This document shows, one piece after another, positions 18,897 through 28,711 of a stretch of DNA of 64,000 nt. Origin of the DNA: Dyadobacter sandarakinus (GTDB taxonomy: Bacteria; Bacteroidota; Bacteroidia; Cytophagales; Spirosomataceae); contig NZ_CP056775.1 of the NCBI RefSeq assembly GCF_016894445.1, forward strand, positions 1,986,001-2,050,000. The letters run 5' to 3'. Position numbers and translations under genes: made by a program. The notes under the pieces are model-generated. The model searched no databases. It was not told the DNA's origin and was given only the letters and a program-made list of their open reading frames with translations. The number at the start of each line of letters is the position of its first letter. Position 1 is the first letter of the stretch.

Positions 18897-19643
18897 ATGA
18901 AAATTTTTGATGCACATTTTCACATCGTCGATCCACGATTTCCGCTAGTCGAAAATAATGGCTACTTGCCTGACCCATTTTTGGTGAATGACTACAAACA
19001 ATCGTTTTCGAAATATACAATCTCGGGTGGAGCTGTGGTGTCCGGATCATTTCAGGCCTTTGATCAAACCTACTTGATTGATTCCCTCAATTTGCTAGGT
19101 GATAACTTTTATGGGGTTGCAAATATTGCGGCTGATACCCCTAAGCAATTACTAGATGAATTAAATAATTCGAATGTCGTCGCTGTGAGATTTAACGTGA
19201 AAAGAGGCGGATCAGAATCACTTGACAAAATAGAATATCTCTCGAACTACCTTTACGATCTCTACCAGTGGCATACTGAATTATATATTGAGAATAAGGA
19301 TTTACCCGCACTCCGATCTTTGTTAGGTAAACTGCCCAAGTTTTCAATTGATCATTTAGGGCTTACCTGCGAGGGCATATCAGAACTTCTTTATTGGGTT
19401 GAACGCGGTATTAAAGTGAAGGCGACTGGCTTTGGGCGGATCGAAAATGACCCGGTTGAGACAATGCGGCAAATACATTCTATCAATCCAGGTGCATTGA
19501 TGTTTGGGTCGGATTTACCTTCAACGAGATCAAAAATGGCGTTTACCGAAGCAGATATTGACCTGATCATGACATCGTTTGACCAAGCTGACCTAAGTGC
19601 CATTCTCTACGACAATGCGCAAGGCTGGTATACCAGTGGATAG
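18897..19643 (+). CDS. Amidohydrolase family 2 (TIM-barrel metal-dependent hydrolase)
   Basis: Starting at the ATG at 18897 gives a 248-residue protein opening MKIFDAHFHIVDPRFP, where the HxH pair (FHFH-like, here AHFHI) supplies metal ligands. A later SIDHLGLTCEGI and, near the end, LMFGSDLPSTRSKMAF supply further ligands, the last being the metal aspartate of GSDLP. These fit amidohydrolase family 2 enzymes such as predicted 2-pyrone-4,6-dicarboxylate lactonase-like hydrolases. A longer frame starting at 18792 is less likely, because it adds 35 residues without the family pattern. It may act on an organic acid or lactone; the true substrate is unknown. Confidence 0.85.
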   Translation: MKIFDAHFHIVDPRFPLVENNGYLPDPFLVNDYKQSFSKYTISGGAVVSGSFQAFDQTYLIDSLNLLGDNFYGVANIAADTPKQLLDELNNSNVVAVRFNVKRGGSESLDKIEYLSNYLYDLYQWHTELYIENKDLPALRSLLGKLPKFSIDHLGLTCEGISELLYWVERGIKVKATGFGRIENDPVETMRQIHSINPGALMFGSDLPSTRSKMAFTEADIDLIMTSFDQADLSAILYDNAQGWYTSG

Positions 19644-19669
19644 TGTAAGCTTCGCTGAGGCGCATCAAA

Positions 19670-21372
19670 TTACCGAATAAACACACTGCCAACTCTAACA
19701 TAATCATCCTTACTTCCGTACACCGACTTTTTCTTATCGCTCCATGCGGGGTGTTTTCCCAACGGCTCAATGATGAGCCGATAATTGCCAATGGCCAATG
19801 ACGGACTGACAAATTTGAATGATGTTTCCGTAGCCTTACTATAAAAATCGGCCACTGACGAATAAATAGCGGCGCCAGAGCTGTCTTGGAGCGTAATTTT
19901 GGCGTAGCCACTATTGCTGTCAGATGATCCCTTTAACGCGACCTGATGACCATAAAATGGGATCGTCAATTCGGAGCCTTGTCGTTTTACTTTCAGACCG
20001 GAATTTGCCGGCTGCCAATCACCAGTAATTTCCATTTTTTCTACCGCTTGGGCTTTAAAGTTGTGATCTACCTGGTACCAGCGGCCAGTTTCATTAAAAT
20101 ACCAGCTTTCATAAAAGCCTGGCATACCTATCTGATCACCCTTGGTCCATAGCGGCTGCCAAACTTGTGTCGCTGCCGATCCTTGCATTGGATATGACCA
20201 CCGGTCACCCATATACATAAAAAGGGTGTCGCTACCATTGATCAAAGGAAATACAAATGAGCACTGAGAGTTCCATGTTAAAGAGCCTTCCGGCGCGAAG
20301 TTCCCTTTCTTTGTCCACGGTCCCTCCAACGATTTCGATGTCAGATAGTAATTGTCATTCCTTTCCAGCTCGTCTTATTTGAAAGCAGCCAAAAATACTG
20401 CCCATTAACTCTTAACATAGCGGGAGATTCTCCACCGGGGGCAGCTCCCGAAACAACCGTTTTAACGACTGATTTATAGTCGGATTCCCAGTATTGCTCC
20501 ACCTTTTTCCGGTTGGTGACGAAATTGAAACGGCCCATTGTTTCCTCATTCCATTCGCTCACGTTATTGCGCAACATTGGCTCGGCGTGCGATGAACCAA
20601 CTACAATTTGATAATCCTCTGCGGCTTTGATATTACTGGAATAATGATAAAATGCCTTTGTACTCGGATGCATCGCCGGCCATATCAGGTTAGCTTTAAG
20701 ACGCAATAGCAGCTCGAAGACCTTTGCATAGGTTTTCGGGCCGATGTCTCTGGTTTCCGGTTCGAAGGTTCGGGCCGCCCACGGTTGTAACCCCCAGTCC
20801 TAATCATTGATAAATATTCCCCGGAATTTGACCGAAGGTGACGCGGACGTATGGTCCGGTATATCCAGCGACAATGTTTTCCGGCTTACCGGCACCGCAT
20901 CCGCCCACCAGTACCAGGGCGTAACGCCGATCTTCTCCGAGATCGCGAATACACCATAAGCAGTTCCGCGCACGTCGCTGCCGGCCACAATCAATGCCTG
21001 GCCAATATTTTTGAGAGGTTTGTTCAAAACACAGAGGGAGTACCGCTCCCATTGCCCTTTCAATGCGTGGTCGACACCTTTCTTTACAAAATGGTTTACA
21101 ATGGAAGAGTCGACACGCCCCAGAACGATCACGCTCCCTTTCGCTCCGGCCAGGTCTGTTCCTACTTTCGGCAGATAGCCGCTCACCCTTTTAATACCGG
21201 CGGCCAGTAGATGCGCAGCGATCGAGTCGAGTGCCGGCCCGCCTTTTTGGTAATAGATAAAAATTTTTGTTTGGGCGGTAACAAGGTCTAAGCGCGTGGC
21301 AAAAGACGCCTGAGTCATAAAAATCAGTAGCGCAACAGCCTGCATAGCCCATTTACAAGCTAAAAGTTTCAT
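19670..21372 (-). pseudogene. Chimeric pseudogene: GH115 amino half joined to GH43 carboxyl half
   Basis: From the ATG at 21372 the first part is a GH115 (xylan alpha-glucuronidase) amino terminus with signal peptide; it includes RGTAYGVFAISEKIGVTPWY and reaches SVKFRGIFIND, where an in-frame TAG (20800-20802) replaces the expected glutamate of FINDEDWGLQPW. The same frame resumes DWGLQPWAARTFEPETRDIG and later KANLIWPAMHPSTKAFYH and IVVGSSHAEPMLRNNVSEWN, all GH115. Near 20480 the sequence changes to GH43 text (SGAAPGGESPAMLRVNGQYF). A one-base frameshift around 20355-20366 then breaks it, and the GH43 continues in another frame (GPWTKKGNFAPEGSLTWNSQ, FMYMGDRWSYPMQGSA) to 19670. So there are a stop, a fusion by deletion and a frameshift. 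The tail resembles the GH43 galactosidase-type carboxyl domains. Confidence 0.8.
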
Positions 21373-21434
21373 TTCGAATAAATTAGTATAGCAAATTACG
21401 GTAGCCAGGCATTTCTGCTGGCTACCAGTTGGGG

Positions 21435-21695
21435 TTAATACTCAGGATTTCGCGGATATCCTTCCATATCACGGTCAATAACCGACTGTGGAATAGGACG
21501 TAGGTAATATTTCTCGCTCATCCCACCGGGGTTGGCTATCCGGGTGAGTGGGTTGTGCTCGGATACCCGGTCCAGGCGGGCGTGCGTTTCAGGTCGAGCC
21601 AGTGCTTGTATTCGCCAGCCAACTCCCGGGCGCGCTCATCGAGGATGAAATCGGTGTCGACACTCGCTGCGTATTGTGGGTAAGAGAAGGAGAAA
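21435..21695 (-). pseudogene. SusD/RagB carboxyl-terminal remnant
   Basis: The minus strand reads FSYPQYAASVDTDFILDERA, RELAGEYKHWLDLKRT, then, after a frameshift near 21575-21590, HARLDRVSEHNPLTRIANPG, and finishes RPIPQSVIDRDMEGYPRNPE with Tyr and TAA at 21435-21437. This is the classical end of SusD glycan-binding lipoproteins (DERARELAGE, KRT, and the closing NPEY). Only about 85 codons survive. The natural order SusD then GH115 (start 21372, 62 bp away) is that of a polysaccharide utilisation locus, and SusC is absent, presumably deleted. The upstream boundary near 21695 is the point where an AraC gene on the other strand begins. Confidence 0.8.
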
Positions 21696-21699
21696 TGCT

Positions 21700-22320
21700 G
21701 CTGGTAGGAAAGAATCAGGTGGGCACCCTGACGAAAACACCGACTCTGGGCGAAAGCTATGAAAGCATCATCATCACACTGAATGAAGATATGCTGCGCA
21801 AGATTGCTTTGGAGGAACATCTCGAATCCCGCACGAAATATGCCGGTTTGTCCAACATTCCGATCCCGTCCAATCCTTTCCTGGAAGGTTATTTCCAGTC
21901 TATCATCCCATATATCCGAAACACTTCGGAAAGGATGACCGAGGTGATGGAGATATTGAAAGTGAAGGAGCTGATCAAGCTGCTGCTGCATCACCCGCCC
22001 CAGCTGCAATCGTTTCTGTTCGACTTCTCCGAACCTTACAAGGTGGACCTGGAACGCTTCATGCTGCATAATTTCAAATACAATGTACCCTTAGAAAAGT
22101 TTGCGTAGCTTACCGGCCAGAGCCTGGCTGGACTCAAGCAGGGATTTCAGGAAAACGTTCGGCATACCTCCATGGCACTGGCTGCTGGACAGGCGCCTGA
22201 CGGAGGCAAAACACCTGATTGAACACAGGCAGCAAAAACCATCGTCGATCTATCTCGAAGTCGGATTTGAAAGCCTTACCCACTTTTTACACTCCTTCAA
22301 ATAGAAATTCGGGAAAACAC
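21700..22320 (+). pseudogene. AraC-family regulator remnant, broken several times
   Basis: Plus-strand text from about 21700 fits an AraC ligand-binding half: LLVGKNQVGTLTKTPTLGES, TLNEDMLRKIALEEHLESRT, then VDLERFMLHNFKYNVPLEKFA. A TAG (22106-22108) interrupts it where Y would be expected (FA-stop-LTGQSLAG). A frameshift near 22145 shifts to RDFRKTFGIPPWHWLLDRRL and EAKHLIEHRQQKPSSIYLEV, GFESLTHFLHSFK, then another TAG (22302-22304) before KFGKTPT. These are the HTH motifs of AraC proteins. The amino end is missing, cut at the SusD junction. It is probably the former regulator of the glycan locus. At least three lesions make it non-functional. Confidence 0.8.
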
Positions 22321-22362
22321 CGACGACGGCCGGATCCGACGCTGCCTGCATATCACCTTTAT

Positions 22363-22398
22363 ATGTAAAAGGGAAGGCTTGCGCCTTCCCTTTTACAT
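22363..22398. terminator. Perfect 16-bp stem, bidirectional terminator
   Basis: Two arms (22363-22378 and 22383-22398) are perfect complements with a TTGC loop. Each arm ends with A or T runs facing outwards, so it can stop transcription from both the AraC remnant (plus) and the 885-residue secreted protein gene (minus, ending at 22416). Confidence 0.85.
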
Positions 22399-22415
22399 GC
22401 ATGATCATCGGTTAA

Positions 22416-25073
22416 CTATCGGGTAATTATCAGCTTATGTGAGCTCGATGTGCCGTCTGCATTGGTCATCTGGATGATATACAATCCCGGCTGGGCACGG
22501 GACAGATCGATGGTCTGGTTTGCCGTGGCTTTTGAGCGGTAAAAGATGTTTCCGGCAGCACTTGTTACCGTCACCGTTTTCACCTTTGACCCGTTTTTAT
22601 GATCAATCGTTACCCTGTCTGTGGCAGGATTTGGATACACGCTGGTCGTTTGTACCTGATCAAATGTAACGTTACGAATGCTGCTGTATGCAAAACTGCC
22701 GTCCAGATCGACCATTTTGAGCCTGTACAAGTTACCCTCGTAAAGTGCGGGCGTCAAATGGGTCCAGTGGTAGGTTTTTGTAAGTACACTTTCGCGGGCG
22801 GCCGCTACATTTCCTACTGCTTTCCAGGAAGTACCATCCACGCTGTGCTCAATCAAAAATTTGTCGGCTTTCTGCTCCATAGTGGTTACCCAGGTGAGGT
22901 TTGCCGTGTTGCCTTCCGCCTTGGCGTCAAAGGATTGCAATACCACAGGCAAAGGCTTATCAAACTTGACCGTGTAAGTCGCAGGCGCACTTTCAGCTCC
23001 GGAATTATCCAGCATTACATAATCAAAGCTCAGACTGTCATAACCGGCTCCGGAAAATATAATCCGCAAGGCCCCGGGATAAAATTCGAAGGTAGACGTG
23101 GTATCTGCCGAACTGAAATTAACCAGCAGCTGTCCGTGTTTAGGCAACTTTGAAATTCTGAATCTTTTGTAATAATTCGTCTCCCCGTCTTCCGTATCAG
23201 ATCCTTTCAGTCCCGGCAAACCCTGCTCGGTATCATCCAGTGAAATCATCTGGTCCATGGTCGGGGTAGCGATCGGAAGCGTCATTGGCATCGCCACGGG
23301 CCTTCTGTTGATGGCAAAAACAATTTCTTCATAGTTCTCCTGGTCTGCCATCAGGGACAACGCTCCGTCCCCATCTGTATCCGCCTGCCAGTTCCAGCCC
23401 ATTAATGCTTCGCCGCTTGTACTCCACTCACTGTCGAGCGCCCGCAGCGCAGATTTTATATTCAGTTTGAGCGTATAATATCCCGGCAGAACACCTTCCA
23501 TTGTAAAGGCTCCGTTTTCGACCGGTACTGTGGTAATCACTTTCTGATCTTCCATCAGCGAGATGTACAAACCTCCCGGCAGGTCATCTGTTTTTTGGTC
23601 AAAGCCATCATAACCTCCATTGCCGTCGTGGTAAACCATACCCGACAGCTTAATACCCCGTACCGCGCAGGCGGCCAAATCTGAAGAGCTTACGTTCCCG
23701 TCATCCGTATTGGAGAAGGTATTGCCGCTTCCGAGAAACGCAAATGCAGAAGGCTGGGAGTTATCCTGGTTCTGGTAAACCGACGCAGCAGATAGTTGTA
23801 GTTTGGAATCAGAAATCAGGAAGTTGCCCCTCGAATTGTAGTTGGCGATATCACTGCCTTTTATATTAACCTGGTTGTTGATCTTATTGCCTGCGAAGAG
23901 CGTTTTTTCAAGAGAAATAACAGATGAGAAGTAGTTCATGATCGCACCGCCCTGCTCTTTGTACATGGTGAAGTTGTTGACAAACCTCGACCTTACAAAA
24001 TTCCAGTTACCTGCATTGAATGTTCCTACTGCTCCACCGCGTGACGCTCTGTTTTTGTAAAAAACCGCGTCCGCAACAACGCTGCCATCCTCATTCAGTG
24101 ACTTTTCAGCGAAAATAACCCCACCATCGGCGTAGGAAAGGTTGTAGTAAAATCTGCAATTATTGGAAACCAGCTGCGCCTGATACAGGCCGATTGCCCC
24201 GCCACGGAAACGCGCATTGTTACCGGTAAAAGAACAATCGTTCACAGTCAGGCTGGAAGAATAAGCGTAGAGCGCCCCTCCTCCTCCATCGGAAAAGTTG
24301 TTACAGAAAACAGAACCCTCGATCCTGACTTCATTATAGCCCGCCCCGGCATTGTACACTGAAACAGCTGTACCACCAGAACCGGAGTTATTGGAAAATG
24401 TAGAATTTGAGACGATCAATTTGGTGGGGCTGCTAAATTCCATGGCAGCATACCCGGTCAGCAAAATACCCGCCGGACCCTGTAAACCTTTGAGGTTGTA
24501 AAAGTTACATCTTTCAAATGTAAACGTCGACCCGCGAAGACCTACGTAAACTGCGCCCTGGGAAGTAGAAAAATCATGCAATGAAATATCCGTGAAGGTA
24601 TAGCTGCCATAACCTTCGGTTTGTAAAAACAGACCGCCGGAAGGCAGGCTCTGATCCGGAATCTGGCCGGCATAATCGATGCCTTTGATATCGACTACGT
24701 TGCTGATGTCCTCTGCATTGGTTTGCTGCGCACTGTAAAACGAAATGGAGTTGCCATCCTCCATGAGAATGTGGGTAGGATACTTGCCGGGGCTGTTGCT
24801 GGTCAGGTCTGTGCCGGCCGAGCCTGGCCAAAATCCACCCTGAATGAGAATATCCCCTTCCGAAAGCTCGGTAGTGGAACTTACGGTGTAGGTACCGGCA
24901 GCAATATAAATACGGGTGCCGGCTGCCAGCGTACCGGTGGGAATGGTGCCGGTAGCATCATCCCAGGAGTTTCCAGTGCCTAAGGCACCTTCCTTCACAA
25001 AAATGGCCGTCTGGGCGTGCGAAAGGCCGACAGTCAACAAAAAGAGCATGAGTGATTTGTAAAATACCCTCAT
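22416..25073 (-). CDS. Secreted parallel beta-helix protein with type IX secretion signal
   Basis: The 885-residue protein opens with a signal peptide (MLFLLTVGLSHAQ) and then a right-handed beta-helix of about 430 residues with Pmp-like repeats, for example SDGGGGALYAYSSSLTVNDC, CSFTGNNARFRGGAIGLYQA and NRASRGGAVGTFNAGNWNFV. A SpaA-like or SdrD-like B domain follows (SGMVYHDGNGGYDGFDQKTD). Then comes an ALPL/FN3-like module that opens LPVVLQSFDAKAEGNTANLT, and a type A carboxyl sorting domain with SVYPNPATDRVTID and GLYIIQMTNADGTSSSHKLI. The protein should be exported by type IX secretion and anchored at the cell surface. Its cargo role may be adhesion or glycan binding. The same FN3-like and sorting modules occur in the 1450-residue protein at 32.2 kb. 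Confidence 0.88.
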   Translation of the reverse strand: MRVFYKSLMLFLLTVGLSHAQTAIFVKEGALGTGNSWDDATGTIPTGTLAAGTRIYIAAGTYTVSSTTELSEGDILIQGGFWPGSAGTDLTSNSPGKYPTHILMEDGNSISFYSAQQTNAEDISNVVDIKGIDYAGQIPDQSLPSGGLFLQTEGYGSYTFTDISLHDFSTSQGAVYVGLRGSTFTFERCNFYNLKGLQGPAGILLTGYAAMEFSSPTKLIVSNSTFSNNSGSGGTAVSVYNAGAGYNEVRIEGSVFCNNFSDGGGGALYAYSSSLTVNDCSFTGNNARFRGGAIGLYQAQLVSNNCRFYYNLSYADGGVIFAEKSLNEDGSVVADAVFYKNRASRGGAVGTFNAGNWNFVRSRFVNNFTMYKEQGGAIMNYFSSVISLEKTLFAGNKINNQVNIKGSDIANYNSRGNFLISDSKLQLSAASVYQNQDNSQPSAFAFLGSGNTFSNTDDGNVSSSDLAACAVRGIKLSGMVYHDGNGGYDGFDQKTDDLPGGLYISLMEDQKVITTVPVENGAFTMEGVLPGYYTLKLNIKSALRALDSEWSTSGEALMGWNWQADTDGDGALSLMADQENYEEIVFAINRRPVAMPMTLPIATPTMDQMISLDDTEQGLPGLKGSDTEDGETNYYKRFRISKLPKHGQLLVNFSSADTTSTFEFYPGALRIIFSGAGYDSLSFDYVMLDNSGAESAPATYTVKFDKPLPVVLQSFDAKAEGNTANLTWVTTMEQKADKFLIEHSVDGTSWKAVGNVAAARESVLTKTYHWTHLTPALYEGNLYRLKMVDLDGSFAYSSIRNVTFDQVQTTSVYPNPATDRVTIDHKNGSKVKTVTVTSAAGNIFYRSKATANQTIDLSRAQPGLYIIQMTNADGTSSSHKLIITR

Positions 25074-25374
25074 AAAGAAGTCATACAGTTTTAGTTAGAA
25101 GTTCCATGAACAAGACAAATGTAGAATTCTGAATCAATAAATCGAAGAATTTTTATGAAATAATTCTACATTAGTTTACCGCCATATTTTGTAAGCACCT
25201 ATGACTATTTCTAAAATCACAGAAAAATAACCTAATGGCCACACTGTGACTACCAGCTGTAATGAAATACCGGCCATATGCTTCTGAATTCCCTTGACAC
25301 TTATCCCGTTTGACATACCCGCTGGGGTAGTGGACGTTGCAAAAACGGTTTTTTTGTACGGATACCAATTCAGG

Positions 25375-26642
25375 GCGAGCAACCCTGACCGAAAGTGCGC
25401 CTGGTTAGGGGTAAGGTAGCCTAGTGAAGCATGTGGCCGGACCGAATTATAATGGTTGATTGCTTTTCAACGGCGGCTTGTGCGGATGAAAAACAAACAA
25501 AACCTTGGAGCCGAAAATCCTCCTTTAAAGTCCGGAACACGCTCGGCCCATGGCATTTTCGTTGGAATCACTGCTTTGGGTTATACTGATGGTGATATCA
25601 TTATTTCGAAGCAGATCAACATACTTTCAGGAGCAGTATTGCACGCCCCGGTCTGAATGGTGAACCAGTGTTCCGCCAGCTTTTGCCCGCGTCCAAATCG
25701 CCATTTCAAGGGCACATACCGAACCTCTCGCTTCCATGGTTTTGTCCAGGTGCGACCCGACAATCTTGCGGGAATAAGCGTCCATGATTACCAACAGGTA
25801 GACGAAAACCAAACCCATTGAATATAAGCGGCCGCCGCGCGGTCATGTCTGCCACCAGAGCATATTAGCACATTTCGGTATCAGGTTCTTGGCAGGGTTA
25901 GAATACTTGTAAAAACAGTGATCGAAGTCCGGTGTTTGGACTCGTTTTCGCTACTTATAGGACAATACATTGTTGTATTTTAATAACTTATGTAGTTTTG
26001 CCTGTCCCAGTTTCAGCTGGTGACGTCCGATAAAAATCCCGCCTTACTTCTCGTAATTTGCTGTTCCGATCCCGGGGATCTTACAGTGGATGCGCCGTAC
26101 TTTTTCCAAGATTAGGTTTATTTGAAAGGACTGTTTTTCCTTTCGCCTCGCAGCCGCATACCAAACCTGTCTTGTCAAACCCGCGCGGCGTCCGCGAACA
26201 ATTTTGTGAGCTGCTCCATACCCACAAGTGGGTAGCAACTGGTCTGCTTTTCTGTTGTCCGGTTCGGACCGCCGATGCGGCCAGACTTTCTAAAATAGGA
26301 ATTTTAAACCGCGCTGGCGGCCCAGTCTTTTTCGGCAATTTGAATGGCAATTTCAAAAGCTTCGGCCTTAAATCTAAAGAATTGATTTTCCTTTTCAGAT
26401 TCTAAAAGCCGCTTTTCCAAGGCTTTCAAATACGACGCGTCAGTTTTCTTTTTCATAATACGGTTGAAAGTTAAATGGGAAAATAAATAAGGCTGTAACC
26501 GGTGTTTGAAGTACTGCCCGGCGGCATAGCACCGGTTCGTCCGGCGAAGCCTTGCCTGAGGAATGTGCAGCTCCTTGTGGATCTGATGCTGATCAGTGAT
26601 TTCAACACGATAAATTTCCACAACTTTCCTTTTAAAAAGCAC
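25375..26642 (-). mobile_element. Degraded IS3-family insertion sequence (orfA + orfB)
   Basis: Three frames on the minus strand hold one transposase in pieces. The orfA part (26304-26642) begins FKRKVVEIYRV and contains MKKKTDASYLKALEKRLLES and ENQFFRFKAEAFEIAIQIAE. The orfB start (26044-26238) includes LTRQVWYAAARRKEKQSF and LVRQI-like KVRRIHCKIPGIGTANY. The catalytic core (25580-25818) has YLLVIMDAYSRKIVGSHLDK and HHSDRGVQYCS with the second acidic residue and downstream pieces. The end is a frame near 25400-25480 reading INHYNSVRPHASLGYLTPNQ. Each part is in a different frame, so it is dead. Terminal inverted repeats were not identified, and the limits given are those of recognisable coding traces. 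Confidence 0.8.
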
Positions 26643-26713
26643 TGACTTGCTACTTTTTTATTTCTTTGTAAATCATCAATATACAAGATTTACCAAGGTA
26701 TTGTAAGGCTATT

Positions 26714-27046
26714 TCAGTGTAATTCAATGTTGAAAATCCTGTTAAGTCCGCCAAGTGCCGAGATGCTGGTAAGCCTGGCGTTCTTGTAGATACTAAGAAT
26801 TTCAATGGGGCTTTTAAGATAATCCAGCCGATTCAATGTAAGCAGATTGTCATTGCTGCCAATGCTGATGCTACCATCTACTTGTATCAACGAAGATAAG
26901 CCGGGAATGCTGGTCAGGTTTGAATTTTGATTAATTCTAAGTGAGCCCGATACTGCTTGGCGAGAGAATAATTTCAGAGATCTCCGAGAGTTTACCAGTT
27001 CACAGCAGAAACGAGCACATAGCGCTACCTTACCTAAGTCGCCCAT
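26714..27046 (-). pseudogene. Leucine-rich-repeat-like surface protein fragment
   Basis: Residues 35-110 of this 110-codon frame show a repeated pattern of beta-strand residues: GSLRINQNSNLTSIPGLSSL, VDGSISIGSNDNLLTLNRLD, EILSIYKNARLTSISALGGL. This matches receptor-L or leucine-rich-repeat-like modules found in surface proteins. It lacks a signal peptide and ends without a sorting domain, so it is likely a fragment of a larger gene, cut on both sides. It lies directly upstream of the IS3 remnant (on the same strand), which may have caused the loss. Confidence 0.5.
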
Positions 27047-27126
27047 TCACTGTCTATTAACAGCAAAAGAAAGGCAAACAAGGTATCTTACAAGCTTCCT
27101 GGCAAAGTAGTTGCAATGCTGGATTC

Positions 27127-27405
27127 ATGAAAATAAAAGAGACAATTCGCGAAATAGTGGACAGGCACAAAAAAGAAAGAGAGTGTCTGACCCAATCTGG
27201 CAAACAGATACGAACCGACTCTGCTATAGAGTTTAAAAATGGAGTGTCTAAGCTGGCCAGAGAAAAGAACTTCGACCATGCGAAGGCATTGCTGTTAATC
27301 AAGTATTCTCGCGATGTAAAAGAGAGCTTTGAAGATCAGAATAAAAGGTCAAGCGAAATGGATATACGACACAGGAAAGAATTTACTGATAGTGAGGAAA
27401 ATTAG
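27127..27405 (+). CDS. Hypothetical small charged protein
   Basis: A 92-codon frame on the plus strand gives a strongly hydrophilic product with many Lys, Glu and Arg residues (KIKETIREIVDRHKKERE, ...QNKRSSEMDIRHRKEF). It is probably helical. It has no recognisable family and no signal peptide. It overlaps a minus-strand frame (27057-27302) that is less protein-like in composition. It stands between debris of an IS element and a gene fragment, so it may be a gene of unknown function or an artefact. Confidence 0.4.
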   Translation: MKIKETIREIVDRHKKERECLTQSGKQIRTDSAIEFKNGVSKLAREKNFDHAKALLLIKYSRDVKESFEDQNKRSSEMDIRHRKEFTDSEEN

Positions 27406-28015
27406 TCTCTTAGGTTTTTCTGGTACTCTTCCATCCTGGATTGCAGTTTGTAAATATTCGAAAGTACGCCAACAGCAGTACGCCTATTCACCCTATCAGC
27501 CAAGAAAAGAGCGCCTGTAATGAAGCTGGATGAGGCAAGTAAGGCGTATGTCAAGTAAGTTAATAAAGAAGAAGAATAAAAAAGCGCTACTGGTTAAGTA
27601 GCCCTTCCTGTTGTTCAGTGTTCTATTGTAATCCTTTGCATTGTCTCCGTTCCGTCCACATGGGTGAGTCTGACGAAGTAAAAGGCAGTTTTCAACTCAT
27701 CAAGCAGCTCAACTGCATTAGCCACCCTGTTGCTTTTTGTAGCTTTATACACCGAATCACGTCATCTACGTCTATTGTAAAATAAGTACCTGAGCCTTGG
27801 AAATGCTTTGTGAAAAACAGGTTGCTGCAAGGGGTGGTCCGGAAGCAGAAAACTGATTTCGGACTATTCACCAGGGGTATGTAGCAATAAATAAAATTCA
27901 TTTTCGAAGAATACACCCAAGACAAACTTGCTTGTATACAACTCTTTAATCTCAGCCATCTTTGACGTGGTAATTCACGTGTTCAGTTCATCTTATTACC
28001 ATTTTAGCTTTGCGT
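27406..28015 (-). other. 610 bp with decayed coding traces
   Basis: Minus-strand reading finds pieces in different frames: from 27962, MAEIKELYTSKFVLGVFFEN to a TAG, then a stretch that closes FYFVRLTHVDGTETMQRI and TIEH with a stop near 27625. The last piece resembles the end of a secreted or sorting-domain protein. No complete gene is seen. A 9-base palindromic candidate near 27580 is too weak to call. Confidence 0.3.
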
Positions 28016-28711
28016 TTAAACCGTTCTTAAATAAAAGCTTTCAAGTTCGTTGGCTGAAATGTCGTCCGCTTTGATCACTGCCTGCAATACACCTTCTTTC
28101 ATAATGCCGATCCTTGTTGCTACTTCTTTGGCCCGGAAAATGTCGTGGGTAGCCATCAGGATTGCCGTTCCCTTGGCTGAAAGTGCCTGCATAATTTGTG
28201 AAAATTCATTAGATGCCTTCGGATCCAGGCCGCTTGTTGGTTCGTCGAGTAGCAGCACTTTCGCTTCCTTGGCAACGGCAATAGCGATCCCGACTTTCTG
28301 GCGCATTCCTTTCGAGTAGCCTCCAAGCCGCTGGTCAAAAGCTTGTGCTTGCAGGCCCGAAGTAGACAAGAATCTGCGGAGCTCGCCTGCGGAGTAGTCA
28401 AACCCTGCCAGTGAAGAGAAATATGCTAAATTCTCAAGTCCTGTCAGGTTTGGGTAAAGCATGACCGTCTCAGGAATATAGGCCAGATATTTTTTGATTT
28501 CCTGCGCATGCTCGGCCACCGATATACCTTTTATAAAGGCTGCACCTCCACTGGGTTCGATGAAACCCAGGAAAAGGTTGATAGTAGTCGTTTTCCCTGC
28601 ACCATTTTGTCCTAGCAAAGCAAAGATTTCTCCCGCGCCGATGCACAGATTCAATTTGTTCAATGCAGTATGACTGCCATATCGTTTAGTCAATTCTCTG
28701 GCTTCAAGCAT
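28016..28711 (-). CDS. ABC transporter ATP-binding protein
   Basis: From the ATG at 28709-28711 the product is about 231 residues with all ATPase motifs: Walker A LLGQNGAGKTTTINLFLGF, the signature GGYSKGMRQKVGIA, Walker B VLLLDEPTSGLDPKA, and the switch histidine ATHDIFRAKE. It drives an ABC-2-type exporter encoded by the two permease genes just upstream. The start overlaps the preceding permease gene by eight bases, so it is the last gene of a three-gene operon. The longer frame to 28891 would lie inside the permease gene and has no membrane or ATPase content, so it was not used. The cargo is unknown. Confidence 0.92.
   Translation of the reverse strand: MLEARELTKRYGSHTALNKLNLCIGAGEIFALLGQNGAGKTTTINLFLGFIEPSGGAAFIKGISVAEHAQEIKKYLAYIPETVMLYPNLTGLENLAYFSSLAGFDYSAGELRRFLSTSGLQAQAFDQRLGGYSKGMRQKVGIAIAVAKEAKVLLLDEPTSGLDPKASNEFSQIMQALSAKGTAILMATHDIFRAKEVATRIGIMKEGVLQAVIKADDISANELESFYLRTV

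Noticed and set aside
21536..22069. 177-codon minus-strand frame
   Set aside because: Only its last part is SusD-like; the rest is antisense to the AraC remnant, so the frame crosses a junction of two decayed genes.
26058..26405. 115-codon plus-strand frame in the IS remnant
   Set aside because: It is antisense to transposase text that is clearly recognised on the minus strand.
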